A DNA stretch of 37,269 nucleotides from Gammaproteobacteria bacterium (GTDB lineage Bacteria; Pseudomonadota; Gammaproteobacteria; HK1). The stretch is from positions 1 to 37,269 of the forward strand of contig JAJDXW010000367.1 in NCBI GenBank assembly GCA_022823045.1. Reading direction: 5' to 3'. Of this stretch, positions 24,110-32,131 are shown in pieces. Numbering within the stretch: position 1 is the stretch's first letter; every line of letters starts with the position of its first letter. A program made the position numbers and the translations under genes. The notes beneath the pieces were generated by a model. It was not told the origin of the DNA. It saw only the letters and a list, made by a program, of their open reading frames with translations, and did no database searches.

Positions 24110-26356
24110 ATGGGCGACACGAATCGAACGCGACGCGAGCGGAGCGGAGCAAGACCGGGGCTCGGGATGGGCGCCGCCGTCGTGCTCTCCCTCGCGACCG
24201 GCTGCGCGGCCCCGCCTCCCGCGGACCCCGCTCGCGATCTCGCCGCGCCCGAACCCGCGCGCATCCCGGCCCCGGTCCTGACGCCGCCCCCCGTGCCGAA
24301 GCCCGTCCCGGGCGAGCCGGTCGAGACCTGGTCCGTCTCGGTCGAGGGCGTCCCCGTCCGCGAGCTCCTCTTCGCCCTCGCCCGGGATGCGGCCGTGGAC
24401 GCGGACATCGACCCGGGCATCGAGGAGCGGGTAACCATGAACGCGATCGACGAGCCGCTCCCCCGCCTGCTCGACCGCATATCCCGGCACGCGGATCTGC
24501 GCGTCGAGATCGAGGATGGCGTCCTCGTCGTCCGGAGGGACGAGCCGGTGCTTCGCACCTATCCGATCGACTACGTCCCCCTCGCCCGGGAAACGGAGAC
24601 GGTGAACGAGGTGGGAACCGGTGTCGGGGGCGGGATCGAGGCGCCGGCCGGCGAGGAGAACGGCTCTGCCGCGAACGTGCGGGCGCGGGCCGAACACCGG
24701 TTCTGGGACGCGCTCGTCGAGTCGGTGCGCGGGGTGCTCGGTGAGGCGCCGGACGAGGCGGCGAGCGTGTTCGCCCATCGCGAAACCAGCCTCATCGCGG
24801 TGCGGGCGAACGCCGCCGGGCATCGCGAGGTGGCGCTCCTCCTCGATCGCATTCTCGCGAGCGCCCGGCGCCAGGTCCTGATCGAAGCGACCATCGTCGA
24901 GGTCGAGCTCGACGACCGCTTCCGGGCCGGGGTCGACCTGTCGCGGGTCTTCGGCGACGCCGCGATCGAGTGGAGCCTCCTCGCCGGCAACCTCCGCGCC
25001 CCGCCCTTCGCCGGACTCTCCATCCCCGACCTCTCGCTCACGGTCCGGCTCCTCAGCGAGTTCGGGGACGTGCGGGTGCTCTCCACCCCGCTCGTCATGG
25101 CCCTCAACAACCAGACCGCGATCGTCAAGATCGCCGAGAACCGGGTGTTCTTCACCTCCGAGGTCCGGACCGAGACGAACGAGACCACGGTCGAGCGCAA
25201 CGTCCAGACCAAGCTGCACACGGTCCCGGTCGGACTCATCCTCCTCGTGACTCCGTCGGTCGCGGCGGACGGCGAGATCATCCTCAAGGTACGCCCCACC
25301 GTCACCCGGGAGAGCGGGTTCGTGGTCGACCCGAACCCGGAGCTCGCGGCGGCCGGGGTGGTGAGCCGGATCCCGGAGATCGCGGTCCGCGAGATCGAGT
25401 CCGTGCTGCGCCTTCGAAGCGGCGAAGTTGCGGTGCTGGGGGGACTCATGCGGGAGGAGGCGCACGAGGACACGACGGGGGTCCCGCTCCTCTCCCGCCT
25501 CCCGGGGATCGGGGCCGCGTTCCGGTACCGGGACCGGGTCCGCGACAAGACCGAGCTCATCGTGTTCCTGCGCCCGACGGTGGTCCGGGAGCCGGGCCTC
25601 GCGGGGGACCTCGCGAAGTACCGCCGGTGGTGGCCGGCGGTGGGCAGGGCGGTCGTGCCGGAGCGGGGCGCGCAGATGCGGGGCGCACCGGAGCCAGGCG
25701 TTCGAGATCACGGCCCTACGCGGTCCGGCGCGGGCGGCGAGGCTCGGCTCCTCATCGAGCGGGCGCGAGCCGGGAACCCCGCGGACGGGCTGCTCTTGCG
25801 GGCCTGGACCGCGCTTCGGCGAGGAGACTACCCGACCGCGCGGGCCGCCTACCTCGAAGCGTTGGACGCTCGCCCGGACGAGGCCCTGGCCGGCCTTGCC
25901 GCCGCCGCCCTCCGCGAGGGACGGATCGCGGCGGCGCGGGGGTGGTACCTCCACCTTGCCGCCCGCGATCCGGAGCAGGAGATCGGCGGAACGATGTCCT
26001 TCGTGCTCGACCCTGACCGGGACCCGACGGTGCGCGAACGCGAGCTCGCGCGGCGGGTGTCGCGGGCATCGGAGGCCGCGTGGCTCAACGTGGCGCGCGG
26101 GAACGCGCTTGCCGAACAGGGCCGGTGGGAGGCGGCGGCGAGCGCCTACCGGGACGCCCGCCGGGACGCCCCGTCGAACCCCGATCCGGCATACAACCTC
26201 GCGGTGAGCTCAGAGCGACGCGGCCGGCCCCGTCGGGCCCTGTCGCACTACCGCGACGCGCTCGACCTCGCCCGGCTCGCGCCCCCCGCTTTCGACGTGC
26301 GCGCCGTCCGCGATCGGATTGCGGCCCTCGAAGGGCGGGCCGCGGGACGCCCATGA
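24110..26356 (+). CDS. Secretin (MshL/PilQ/GspD family) fused to a C-terminal TPR domain
   Basis: This is a 748-residue outer-membrane secretin lipoprotein. A lipoprotein signal with VVLSLATGC puts the lipidated Cys at residue 32. A Pro-rich linker (33-68) precedes an N0/STN-like domain (about 72-145), an N1-like domain (about 198-250), and the secretin core (about 253-495), including VRVLSTPLVMALNNQTAIVK, VGLILLVTPSV, the GEVAVLGGLMREE lip segment and KTELIVFLRPTVV at its end. After about 540 come TPR-like helices (LLRAWTALRRGDYPTARAAY; NALAEQGRWEAAASAYRDAR). In MSHA systems the secretin MshL and the TPR protein MshN are separate; here they look fused. It is first in the operon and overlaps the next gene by four bases. 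Confidence 0.88.
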   Translation: MGDTNRTRRERSGARPGLGMGAAVVLSLATGCAAPPPADPARDLAAPEPARIPAPVLTPPPVPKPVPGEPVETWSVSVEGVPVRELLFALARDAAVDADIDPGIEERVTMNAIDEPLPRLLDRISRHADLRVEIEDGVLVVRRDEPVLRTYPIDYVPLARETETVNEVGTGVGGGIEAPAGEENGSAANVRARAEHRFWDALVESVRGVLGEAPDEAASVFAHRETSLIAVRANAAGHREVALLLDRILASARRQVLIEATIVEVELDDRFRAGVDLSRVFGDAAIEWSLLAGNLRAPPFAGLSIPDLSLTVRLLSEFGDVRVLSTPLVMALNNQTAIVKIAENRVFFTSEVRTETNETTVERNVQTKLHTVPVGLILLVTPSVAADGEIILKVRPTVTRESGFVVDPNPELAAAGVVSRIPEIAVREIESVLRLRSGEVAVLGGLMREEAHEDTTGVPLLSRLPGIGAAFRYRDRVRDKTELIVFLRPTVVREPGLAGDLAKYRRWWPAVGRAVVPERGAQMRGAPEPGVRDHGPTRSGAGGEARLLIERARAGNPADGLLLRAWTALRRGDYPTARAAYLEALDARPDEALAGLAAAALREGRIAAARGWYLHLAARDPEQEIGGTMSFVLDPDRDPTVRERELARRVSRASEAAWLNVARGNALAEQGRWEAAASAYRDARRDAPSNPDPAYNLAVSSERRGRPRRALSHYRDALDLARLAPPAFDVRAVRDRIAALEGRAAGRP

Positions 26357-28281
26357 CGGCGCGCCCGGCCACCGCAGGGAGGGCCGCCCCCTCGCCCTTC
26401 CCCGAAGGCGCGGACCTCGACCCGCTCGGAACCCTGCTCCTCGAGGCCGGTGCGATCAGCGAGGACCAGGCCCGGATCGCACTCACCGAGCATTCGAGAA
26501 CCGGCGCGAGGTTCGCCGACATCCTCGCCAGGTTCGGGTTCGTCACCGAGGCGATCGTTCGCGACGCGGTCGGCGGGGCCCTCGGAGTGGAGAGCGTGGA
26601 CCTGGGCCGCACGGTGGCCGAGGCCGAGGCGACGAAGGCAGTTCCGGAGGCCGTCGCGCGGCGCTTCCTGGCCGTCGGCCTCACCCTGGAGCACGCGGCG
26701 GACGGCGCCCCCCGGCGGCTCACCGTCGCGATGGCGGATCCCTTCGACGTGATCGCGCTCGATCACCTCCGATCGCTCTTCGGCGACCGGGTGGAGATCG
26801 TTCCCTTCCTCGCGGGGCGCTCGGACATCGAGCGGTTTCTGGAACGCGCCTACCGCCACGAACTCTCGGTGGCCGGGATCCTTCGCGAGATCGAGACCGG
26901 GGAGGTCGATCCGGGGACGGTACCGGGGTCCGCCGACGAGTACAGTCAGCCGATCGTTCGTCTCGTCGACGTGCTCCTCACCGACGCGGTGAAGCGAGGA
27001 GCCTCGGACATCCACTTCGAGCCGGAGGCGGGGTTCCTGCGGGTTCGCTACCGGATCGACGGCGTCCTGCGCCAGGTGCGGAGCCTGCACCGCAGCTACT
27101 GGTCTGCCATCGCGGTGCGCCTCAAGGTGATGTGCGGCATGAACATCGCGGAGACGCGCGCCCCCCAGGACGGGCGCATGACCCTCTCCGTCTCCGGCCA
27201 CGACATCGACTACCGGGTGTCCTCCCTCCCGACCGCGCACGGCGAGAACATCGTGCTGCGGGTGCTCGACCGGAGCCGAGGGATCGTGGCCCTGGGCGAG
27301 CTCGGCATGTCCGCCCACGCGCTCGCTGCGCTCCGCCGGATGATGGAACGCCCCGAGGGCGTGATCCTCGTGACCGGGCCGACGGGCAGCGGCAAGACCA
27401 CCACCCTGTACTCGATCCTCGCCCACCTCGACCACGAGGGGATCAACATCATGACCCTCGAGGACCCGGTCGAGTACCCGATGGCCCGGATCCGCCAGAC
27501 CTCGGTGAACGAAGCGGTCAAGCTCGACTTCGCGAACGGGGTGCGGAGCCTCATGCGGCAGGATCCGGACGTCATCCTGGTCGGTGAGATCCGCGACGCG
27601 GACACCGCCGCGATGACCTTCCGGGCCGCGATGACCGGGCACCAGGTCTACTCCACCCTGCACACGAACTCCGCGATCGGCGCGATACCGCGGCTCCTCG
27701 ACATCGGGGTCGCCCCCGGGGTGCTGGCGGGGAACATCATCGGAATCGTCGCCCAGCGACTGGTGCGCCGGCTCTGCCCGGAATGCCGGGAACCGGTGCC
27801 TTCGCCGACCGGCCCGCTCGCGGCGGCGGGAGGACGAACGCGAGCCGCGAACGGAGACCCGTCCGCCGGAAGCGGGGGCATGCCCGGCGGCGGAGACGGC
27901 AGCCGGACCGGAGAGGAGCTCGACACGGAGCGACCGCCCTTTCGGCCGGTCGGCTGCCCCCGGTGCGACCACCAGGGCTACCGGGGACGGATCGCGCTCA
28001 CCGAGGTCCTTCGCTTCGACTCGGTGCTGGACGCCCTCGTCGCCCGGCGCGCACCCGCCCACGAGCTGCTCGAAGCTGCGCAAGCCCAAGGGTTCGTCAC
28101 CCTCGCCCGCGACGCGATGCGCCGAGTCGCGGACGGATCATCGACGATCGAAGAGGTCTCGCGAGTCGTGGACCTGACGCGGGACGCCTCCCGAGCACCG
28201 GCGTCCACCGCAAGCGCACGGTCCGGCACCCTCGATCCCGCGGCCCCGGTGGAGCCAGGCCTGGCGCGAGGGCGCTCGTAG
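26353..28281 (+). CDS. mshE: Pilus assembly ATPase, MshE/PilB/GspE type
   Basis: This is a 642-residue cytoplasmic extension ATPase. An N-terminal MshEN-like domain (about 23-165) precedes the core. The core has an Asp box, DIHFEPEAGFLRVRYRIDG (219-237), Walker A GPTGSGKTTT (342-351), TLEDPVEYPM, the Walker B region DPDVILVGEIRD (404-415) and the His box TLHTNS (435-440). Two CxxC pairs of the zinc site are at Cys475/478 and Cys535/538, separated by a Gly/Pro-rich insert longer than usual. The MshEN motifs, which bind cyclic di-GMP in MshE, begin with PLG and RFA instead of RLG, so binding is doubtful. ATG at 26353 overlaps the secretin stop codon. Confidence 0.92.
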   Translation: MTARPATAGRAAPSPFPEGADLDPLGTLLLEAGAISEDQARIALTEHSRTGARFADILARFGFVTEAIVRDAVGGALGVESVDLGRTVAEAEATKAVPEAVARRFLAVGLTLEHAADGAPRRLTVAMADPFDVIALDHLRSLFGDRVEIVPFLAGRSDIERFLERAYRHELSVAGILREIETGEVDPGTVPGSADEYSQPIVRLVDVLLTDAVKRGASDIHFEPEAGFLRVRYRIDGVLRQVRSLHRSYWSAIAVRLKVMCGMNIAETRAPQDGRMTLSVSGHDIDYRVSSLPTAHGENIVLRVLDRSRGIVALGELGMSAHALAALRRMMERPEGVILVTGPTGSGKTTTLYSILAHLDHEGINIMTLEDPVEYPMARIRQTSVNEAVKLDFANGVRSLMRQDPDVILVGEIRDADTAAMTFRAAMTGHQVYSTLHTNSAIGAIPRLLDIGVAPGVLAGNIIGIVAQRLVRRLCPECREPVPSPTGPLAAAGGRTRAANGDPSAGSGGMPGGGDGSRTGEELDTERPPFRPVGCPRCDHQGYRGRIALTEVLRFDSVLDALVARRAPAHELLEAAQAQGFVTLARDAMRRVADGSSTIEEVSRVVDLTRDASRAPASTASARSGTLDPAAPVEPGLARGRS

Positions 28282-29489
28282 TGGCCCTCGTCCCGATGCG
28301 CTATCGGGCGATGGACGCGCGCGGACGCATCCGGCGCGGCCGCATGGAGGCCGCGAACGAGCTCGACCTCGAGGCCCGCCTTCGCCGGCTCGACCTCGAC
28401 CTCGTCTCGTGCACGCGCGCCCCCGCGGCGAGGACGTGGTCGCTCCGCCCCCCGGTCCGCCGCGGCCAGCTCATCAACTTCTGCTTCCATCTCGAGCAGC
28501 TCCTCGCCGCGAGCGTGCCCATTCCCGAAGCGCTCGCGGACCTCCGCGACTCCGTCAAGGGGTTCCGCCTCCGCGAGGTGATCACGTCCATGGTCGAGGC
28601 AATTCACGCCGGGGCGAGGCTCTCCGAAGCGATGGCCCGACATCCCGAGGCGTTCGACTCGATGATGGTCAACCTGGTTCGCGCCGGCGAGTCGAGCGGG
28701 CAGCTTCCCGCGGTTCTCCAACGGCTCACCGAGACCCTGCGCTGGCACGACGAGCAGGCGATGCAGTTCCGCAAGGCGCTCATGGCCCCGGCCCTCGTCG
28801 CATTGGTCATCGGCGCGGTCGTCGTGTTCCTCATGCTCTATCTCGTCCCCCGGCTCGCCGGGTTCATCGAGACCATGGGGGAGGAGCTGCCCGCGCACGC
28901 CCGTGCCCTCATCGCGCTGTCGCGGTTCTTCCAGGACTGGTGGTTCCTCCTGCCCGCGGCCGGGGTCCCCTGGGCGCTCCTCGCGGCGGGAGCGCGCCTG
29001 AGTCCGCGCCTTCGCCGAGCCAAGGACGCGCTGCGCCTGCGCATCTGGGTCGTCGGACCTCTCCGCAAGAAGCTCATCCTGGCCCGGTTCGTCAACTACT
29101 TCGCGCTCATGTACGCCTCAGGGATGTCCGTGCTCCAGAGCATCCGGATCGGCGAGGGGCTGCTCGGCAACCGAGTGGTGGAAGAGGCGGCGCGCACTGC
29201 CGCGAAGCGGATCGCGGAAGGGGCCAGCATCAGCGAAGGCTTCGAACAGGCCGGCCTGTTCCCGCCGCTCGTTCTGAGGATGCTGCGGGTGGGGGAGAGC
29301 ACCGGCGCCCTCGACACCGCTCTTTCCAACATCAGTTACTTCTACGAGCGCGACGTGCGGGACGCGGCGGAGCGGGTGCAGGGGCTCGTCGGACCGGCGT
29401 GCACCCTGTTGCTGGGCGCACTGCTGCTGTGGGTGGTGGTGTCGGTGATGGGTCCGATCTATGAGATGGTCGCCGGCATTTCCCTCTAG
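28281..29489 (+). CDS. mshG: Inner-membrane platform protein, MshG/PilC/GspF type
   Basis: This is a 402-residue membrane protein with two T2SS-F domains, the rotor/platform on which the ATPase acts. Domain 1 (about 65-188) has LINFCFHLEQLLAASVPIPE and VRAGESSGQLPAVL. TM1 is around 173-195, TM2 around 218-237. Domain 2 (about 255-375) repeats the pattern with FVNYFALMYASGMSVLQSIR and LRVGESTGALDTAL. TM3 (about 375-395) is near the end. The start is a GTG at 28281 overlapping the ATPase stop (TAGTG), with GAGGG about nine nt upstream; the ATG five codons later is possible. Length is normal. Confidence 0.92.
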   Translation: MALVPMRYRAMDARGRIRRGRMEAANELDLEARLRRLDLDLVSCTRAPAARTWSLRPPVRRGQLINFCFHLEQLLAASVPIPEALADLRDSVKGFRLREVITSMVEAIHAGARLSEAMARHPEAFDSMMVNLVRAGESSGQLPAVLQRLTETLRWHDEQAMQFRKALMAPALVALVIGAVVVFLMLYLVPRLAGFIETMGEELPAHARALIALSRFFQDWWFLLPAAGVPWALLAAGARLSPRLRRAKDALRLRIWVVGPLRKKLILARFVNYFALMYASGMSVLQSIRIGEGLLGNRVVEEAARTAAKRIAEGASISEGFEQAGLFPPLVLRMLRVGESTGALDTALSNISYFYERDVRDAAERVQGLVGPACTLLLGALLLWVVVSVMGPIYEMVAGISL

Positions 29490-31008
29490 GCGCTCCGAAC
29501 GCTGGGTGCTGGTGGTCCGGGCGGGCGGGGCCGGCCTGTTCCGGGGAACCCGCAGGGCCGTCCGCGCGGTCGCGGACTTAACCGCGGACGAGGCCGGATA
29601 CACCGAGCTCCGGCGGAATGTCGAACGCGCCGCCCGACGGCCGATTCACATTCTCGTCGATCTCGTCGAGGAGGACTTCCGGCGCGAGACGGCCCCCCAC
29701 GTGCACGGCCCCACGCGGCGGTCGATCCTCAAGACTCGGAGCGCCCGACTGTTTCCCGGTACGCCCTTCGTCTCGGCCCGGCGGGAGGGACGGATGCCCG
29801 ATGGGCGGCGCGACGACCGGATCCTGTTCTCCGCCATCGTCCGGCCCGAGCGGATCGAGCCCTGGCTCGACGCGCTTCGCGGGCACGAGGTTGCCGGAGT
29901 CCACTCGCTTCCCATGGTCAGCGCAGGGCTGCTTCCGTTCCTCGGGGCGGGTTCCGGACCGGTGCTCCTCGTCACCGAGAGCGGCGATCGGGATCTGCGC
30001 CAGACGTGCTTCGAGAACGGACGCGTGACACTCAGCCGGCTCGCGACCCTCCCGCCCGGGGAGCCGGTGGAAAGGGCGCGGCGCATTGTGGAGGAAGTGG
30101 AGCGGATCATGCATCACCTCGAGCGCTCCTCCGGACGCTCCACGGAGGGGCTGGGTTTCCGCCTCGTGGGAGGCGCTCCGCTCCTCGCCGCGCTGCGGGA
30201 TTCCAAGCTTCCCGGCGAACTGGCCGAAGGGCTCGTCGACACGGCGGCGCTCGAGGGCCGGCTCGGCGGTCGCTCCCGTCCGTACACCGCCGACCGCAAC
30301 GTCGGCTCGAAGGGCGGGAGCGACCGCATGTTCGCGTACCTGGCCCTCAACCGCCCGCTCCCAAATCACTACGCGTCGGCGCCGGTCCTCGCGATGTACC
30401 GGACAAAGCAGGCCGGCCGCGCGTTCAAGACGGCGGGAGTCGCGATGCTCCTCGCGGGTACGGCCCTTGGCGGGGCAGCGTGGCATCGCGGCGGTGAGCT
30501 CGCCGCCGCGGCGGAGGCCCTCGAGCGGCAAGCGGCCGACGTCGAGTCCCTCTACCGGACGGAACGGCTGCCGGAGTCGGAAGTCGGGCCGGACGACCTC
30601 CGGGTCGTGGTCGAGGCCGCGGAGCGGCTCGACGCCAACCGGATCGGAGCGCTCCCGATCCTCCGAACGGTGAGTGACGCGCTTGCGGTATTCCCCGATC
30701 TCGAGCTCGGGAGCCTCGAGTGGTTCGAGATCTCCGAGCGCGATGGGTGGCCGTCGCCTCCCGCCGAGGACGCCCCCCGAACGGGATTCCGGGTGGTGCA
30801 TCTGCGCGGCCGGGTGGAGCCATTCACCGGGCACTATCGGGCCGCCGCCGACGAAGTGTTCCGGTTCGTGGACAGGCTCGAAGCCATGCCCGGACTGAGC
30901 GGAGTCGACGTGACCGACCTGCCGCAAGACGGGGATGACGGGAACCGCCGTCGCCGCCCGGATGCCGGCTTCGAGTTGAGGATGGTGGTGGATGCCCGGG
31001 CCGGTTGA
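29461..31008 (+). CDS. Inner-membrane pilus assembly protein, PilM/GspL/PilN-like fusion
   Basis: This is a 515-residue bitopic protein. The cytoplasmic part (1-320) has VLVVRAGGAGLFRG and ILVDLVEEDFRRE, then LRQTCFENGRVTLSRL (179-194) and a helix before RLVGGAPLLAALR, the pattern of the actin-like cytoplasmic domain of GspL/PilM proteins. One membrane segment lies at about 323-341. The remainder (342-515) is periplasmic, with a helical stretch then mixed strands, as in PilN/GspL. In other systems these are two proteins, PilM and PilN (or MshI). The ATG at 29461 overlaps mshG by 29 nt; a GTG at 29506 could be the start instead. Assignment rests on layout and a few motifs. Confidence 0.65.
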   Translation: MRWSPAFPSRRSERWVLVVRAGGAGLFRGTRRAVRAVADLTADEAGYTELRRNVERAARRPIHILVDLVEEDFRRETAPHVHGPTRRSILKTRSARLFPGTPFVSARREGRMPDGRRDDRILFSAIVRPERIEPWLDALRGHEVAGVHSLPMVSAGLLPFLGAGSGPVLLVTESGDRDLRQTCFENGRVTLSRLATLPPGEPVERARRIVEEVERIMHHLERSSGRSTEGLGFRLVGGAPLLAALRDSKLPGELAEGLVDTAALEGRLGGRSRPYTADRNVGSKGGSDRMFAYLALNRPLPNHYASAPVLAMYRTKQAGRAFKTAGVAMLLAGTALGGAAWHRGGELAAAAEALERQAADVESLYRTERLPESEVGPDDLRVVVEAAERLDANRIGALPILRTVSDALAVFPDLELGSLEWFEISERDGWPSPPAEDAPRTGFRVVHLRGRVEPFTGHYRAAADEVFRFVDRLEAMPGLSGVDVTDLPQDGDDGNRRRRPDAGFELRMVVDARAG

Positions 31009-32131
31009 GATCCGGTGGCGCCGCCTGCGGTTCTCCCTGGCCGCGTTCACCGCCGCGGCCCTGGTCGGGGGGGCCGCCGCGGCCGCCGCATGGTGGCAGG
31101 AGCACCGCGCCGCCGAACGGATGGAAGCGGCCGAGACCCGTCTCACGGCGGCGCGCGGACGCTACTCCGCGCTCGCCGGAGAGCGGGAGAAGTGGCGCCG
31201 GTTCGGCCCCCTTTACCGCCGGCTGGCGGCACAGGGACGGCTCGGCGGGGAGCAGCCGGCGCGCTGGACGGAAGCGGTGAGGCACGCGATGGCCGGATTG
31301 CCCGCCGCCCGCTACCGGTTCGGCTCGACCCACGTCGTCGAGAACGACGGTCCGATCGAGGTTCGGGCGACCGACATGTCGCTCGAGCTCGAGATGCGAC
31401 ATGAAGCCGAGCTGACGCGGTTCCTCGCCGCCCTGGAACGCGAGGCGCCCGGCACGTTCACCGTTTCGGGCTGCCGCCTCCTGCGAACGGACGGACCTGG
31501 TGCGAGGGAGCCGCCGCTCGTCGCCGCGGGCGGCGACTCGGACGCCGTCGTCGATGCGGCGTGCCGCATTCGATGGCAGTCCGTCGTCCTCTCCGGAACC
31601 GCCCCCGGCTGGACCCCCGCCGCCGGCCTGGACGGCGGGAAGGCCGCCGGGGCGGCATTGACCGGATGGGAGGCAGCCCCCTTCGACCCGCCGCGGGACA
31701 CCTTTGGCCGGCTGTTCACGACCGCGGCGGAACGCGCTCGAATCGATGCGGCCCTCGTGGCCCCGGAAGCGGACGAGGCCCCGGTCCGTTCCGGACCGCC
31801 GGCGCAGCCAAGGCCGGCCCGCTGGGTGCACGTCGGCGGAATCGTCGCCCGTTCCGGCGGTTCGGTGTTTGCCTGGATTGACGGCCGGCGAGTCGCGTAC
31901 GGCGACCCGCCTTCGAAGCGGCCCGCTCCGGCCGAATCCCGAGCGACGGTAATTCGCGTCGACGCGGGAGGCCATTCGATCCTGGTTCGACCCGGACAGC
32001 GATTCGACCCCCGCACGGGTGCGGTGAGCGACCCGATCCGTAGGCCGGAGGACCGGTCACGTCGCGCCCGATCCCTACGAGAGTCGTCCACCGCACCTCT
32101 CACGGATCCCCCGGCCCCCGGCCAGAATTGA
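30992..32131 (+). CDS. Inner-membrane pilus assembly protein, PilO/MshJ- and MshK-like
   Basis: This is a 379-residue bitopic protein. A basic N-terminus precedes one membrane segment (about 13-34), then a coiled coil (about 38-70) and a ferredoxin-like stretch (about 95-200) as in PilO/GspM-type proteins. From about 275 the sequence WVHVGGIVARSGGSVFAWID and a later VRPGQRFDPRTG look like the small periplasmic domain of MshK/PilP/GspC proteins that links the inner-membrane complex to the secretin. The two parts would be a fusion. The ATG at 30992 overlaps the previous gene by 17 nt, so coupling is likely. The tail (from about 345) is Arg/Ser/Pro-rich and disordered. Functional call by layout and position only. 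Confidence 0.6.
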   Translation: MPGPVEIRWRRLRFSLAAFTAAALVGGAAAAAAWWQEHRAAERMEAAETRLTAARGRYSALAGEREKWRRFGPLYRRLAAQGRLGGEQPARWTEAVRHAMAGLPAARYRFGSTHVVENDGPIEVRATDMSLELEMRHEAELTRFLAALEREAPGTFTVSGCRLLRTDGPGAREPPLVAAGGDSDAVVDAACRIRWQSVVLSGTAPGWTPAAGLDGGKAAGAALTGWEAAPFDPPRDTFGRLFTTAAERARIDAALVAPEADEAPVRSGPPAQPRPARWVHVGGIVARSGGSVFAWIDGRRVAYGDPPSKRPAPAESRATVIRVDAGGHSILVRPGQRFDPRTGAVSDPIRRPEDRSRRARSLRESSTAPLTDPPAPGQN

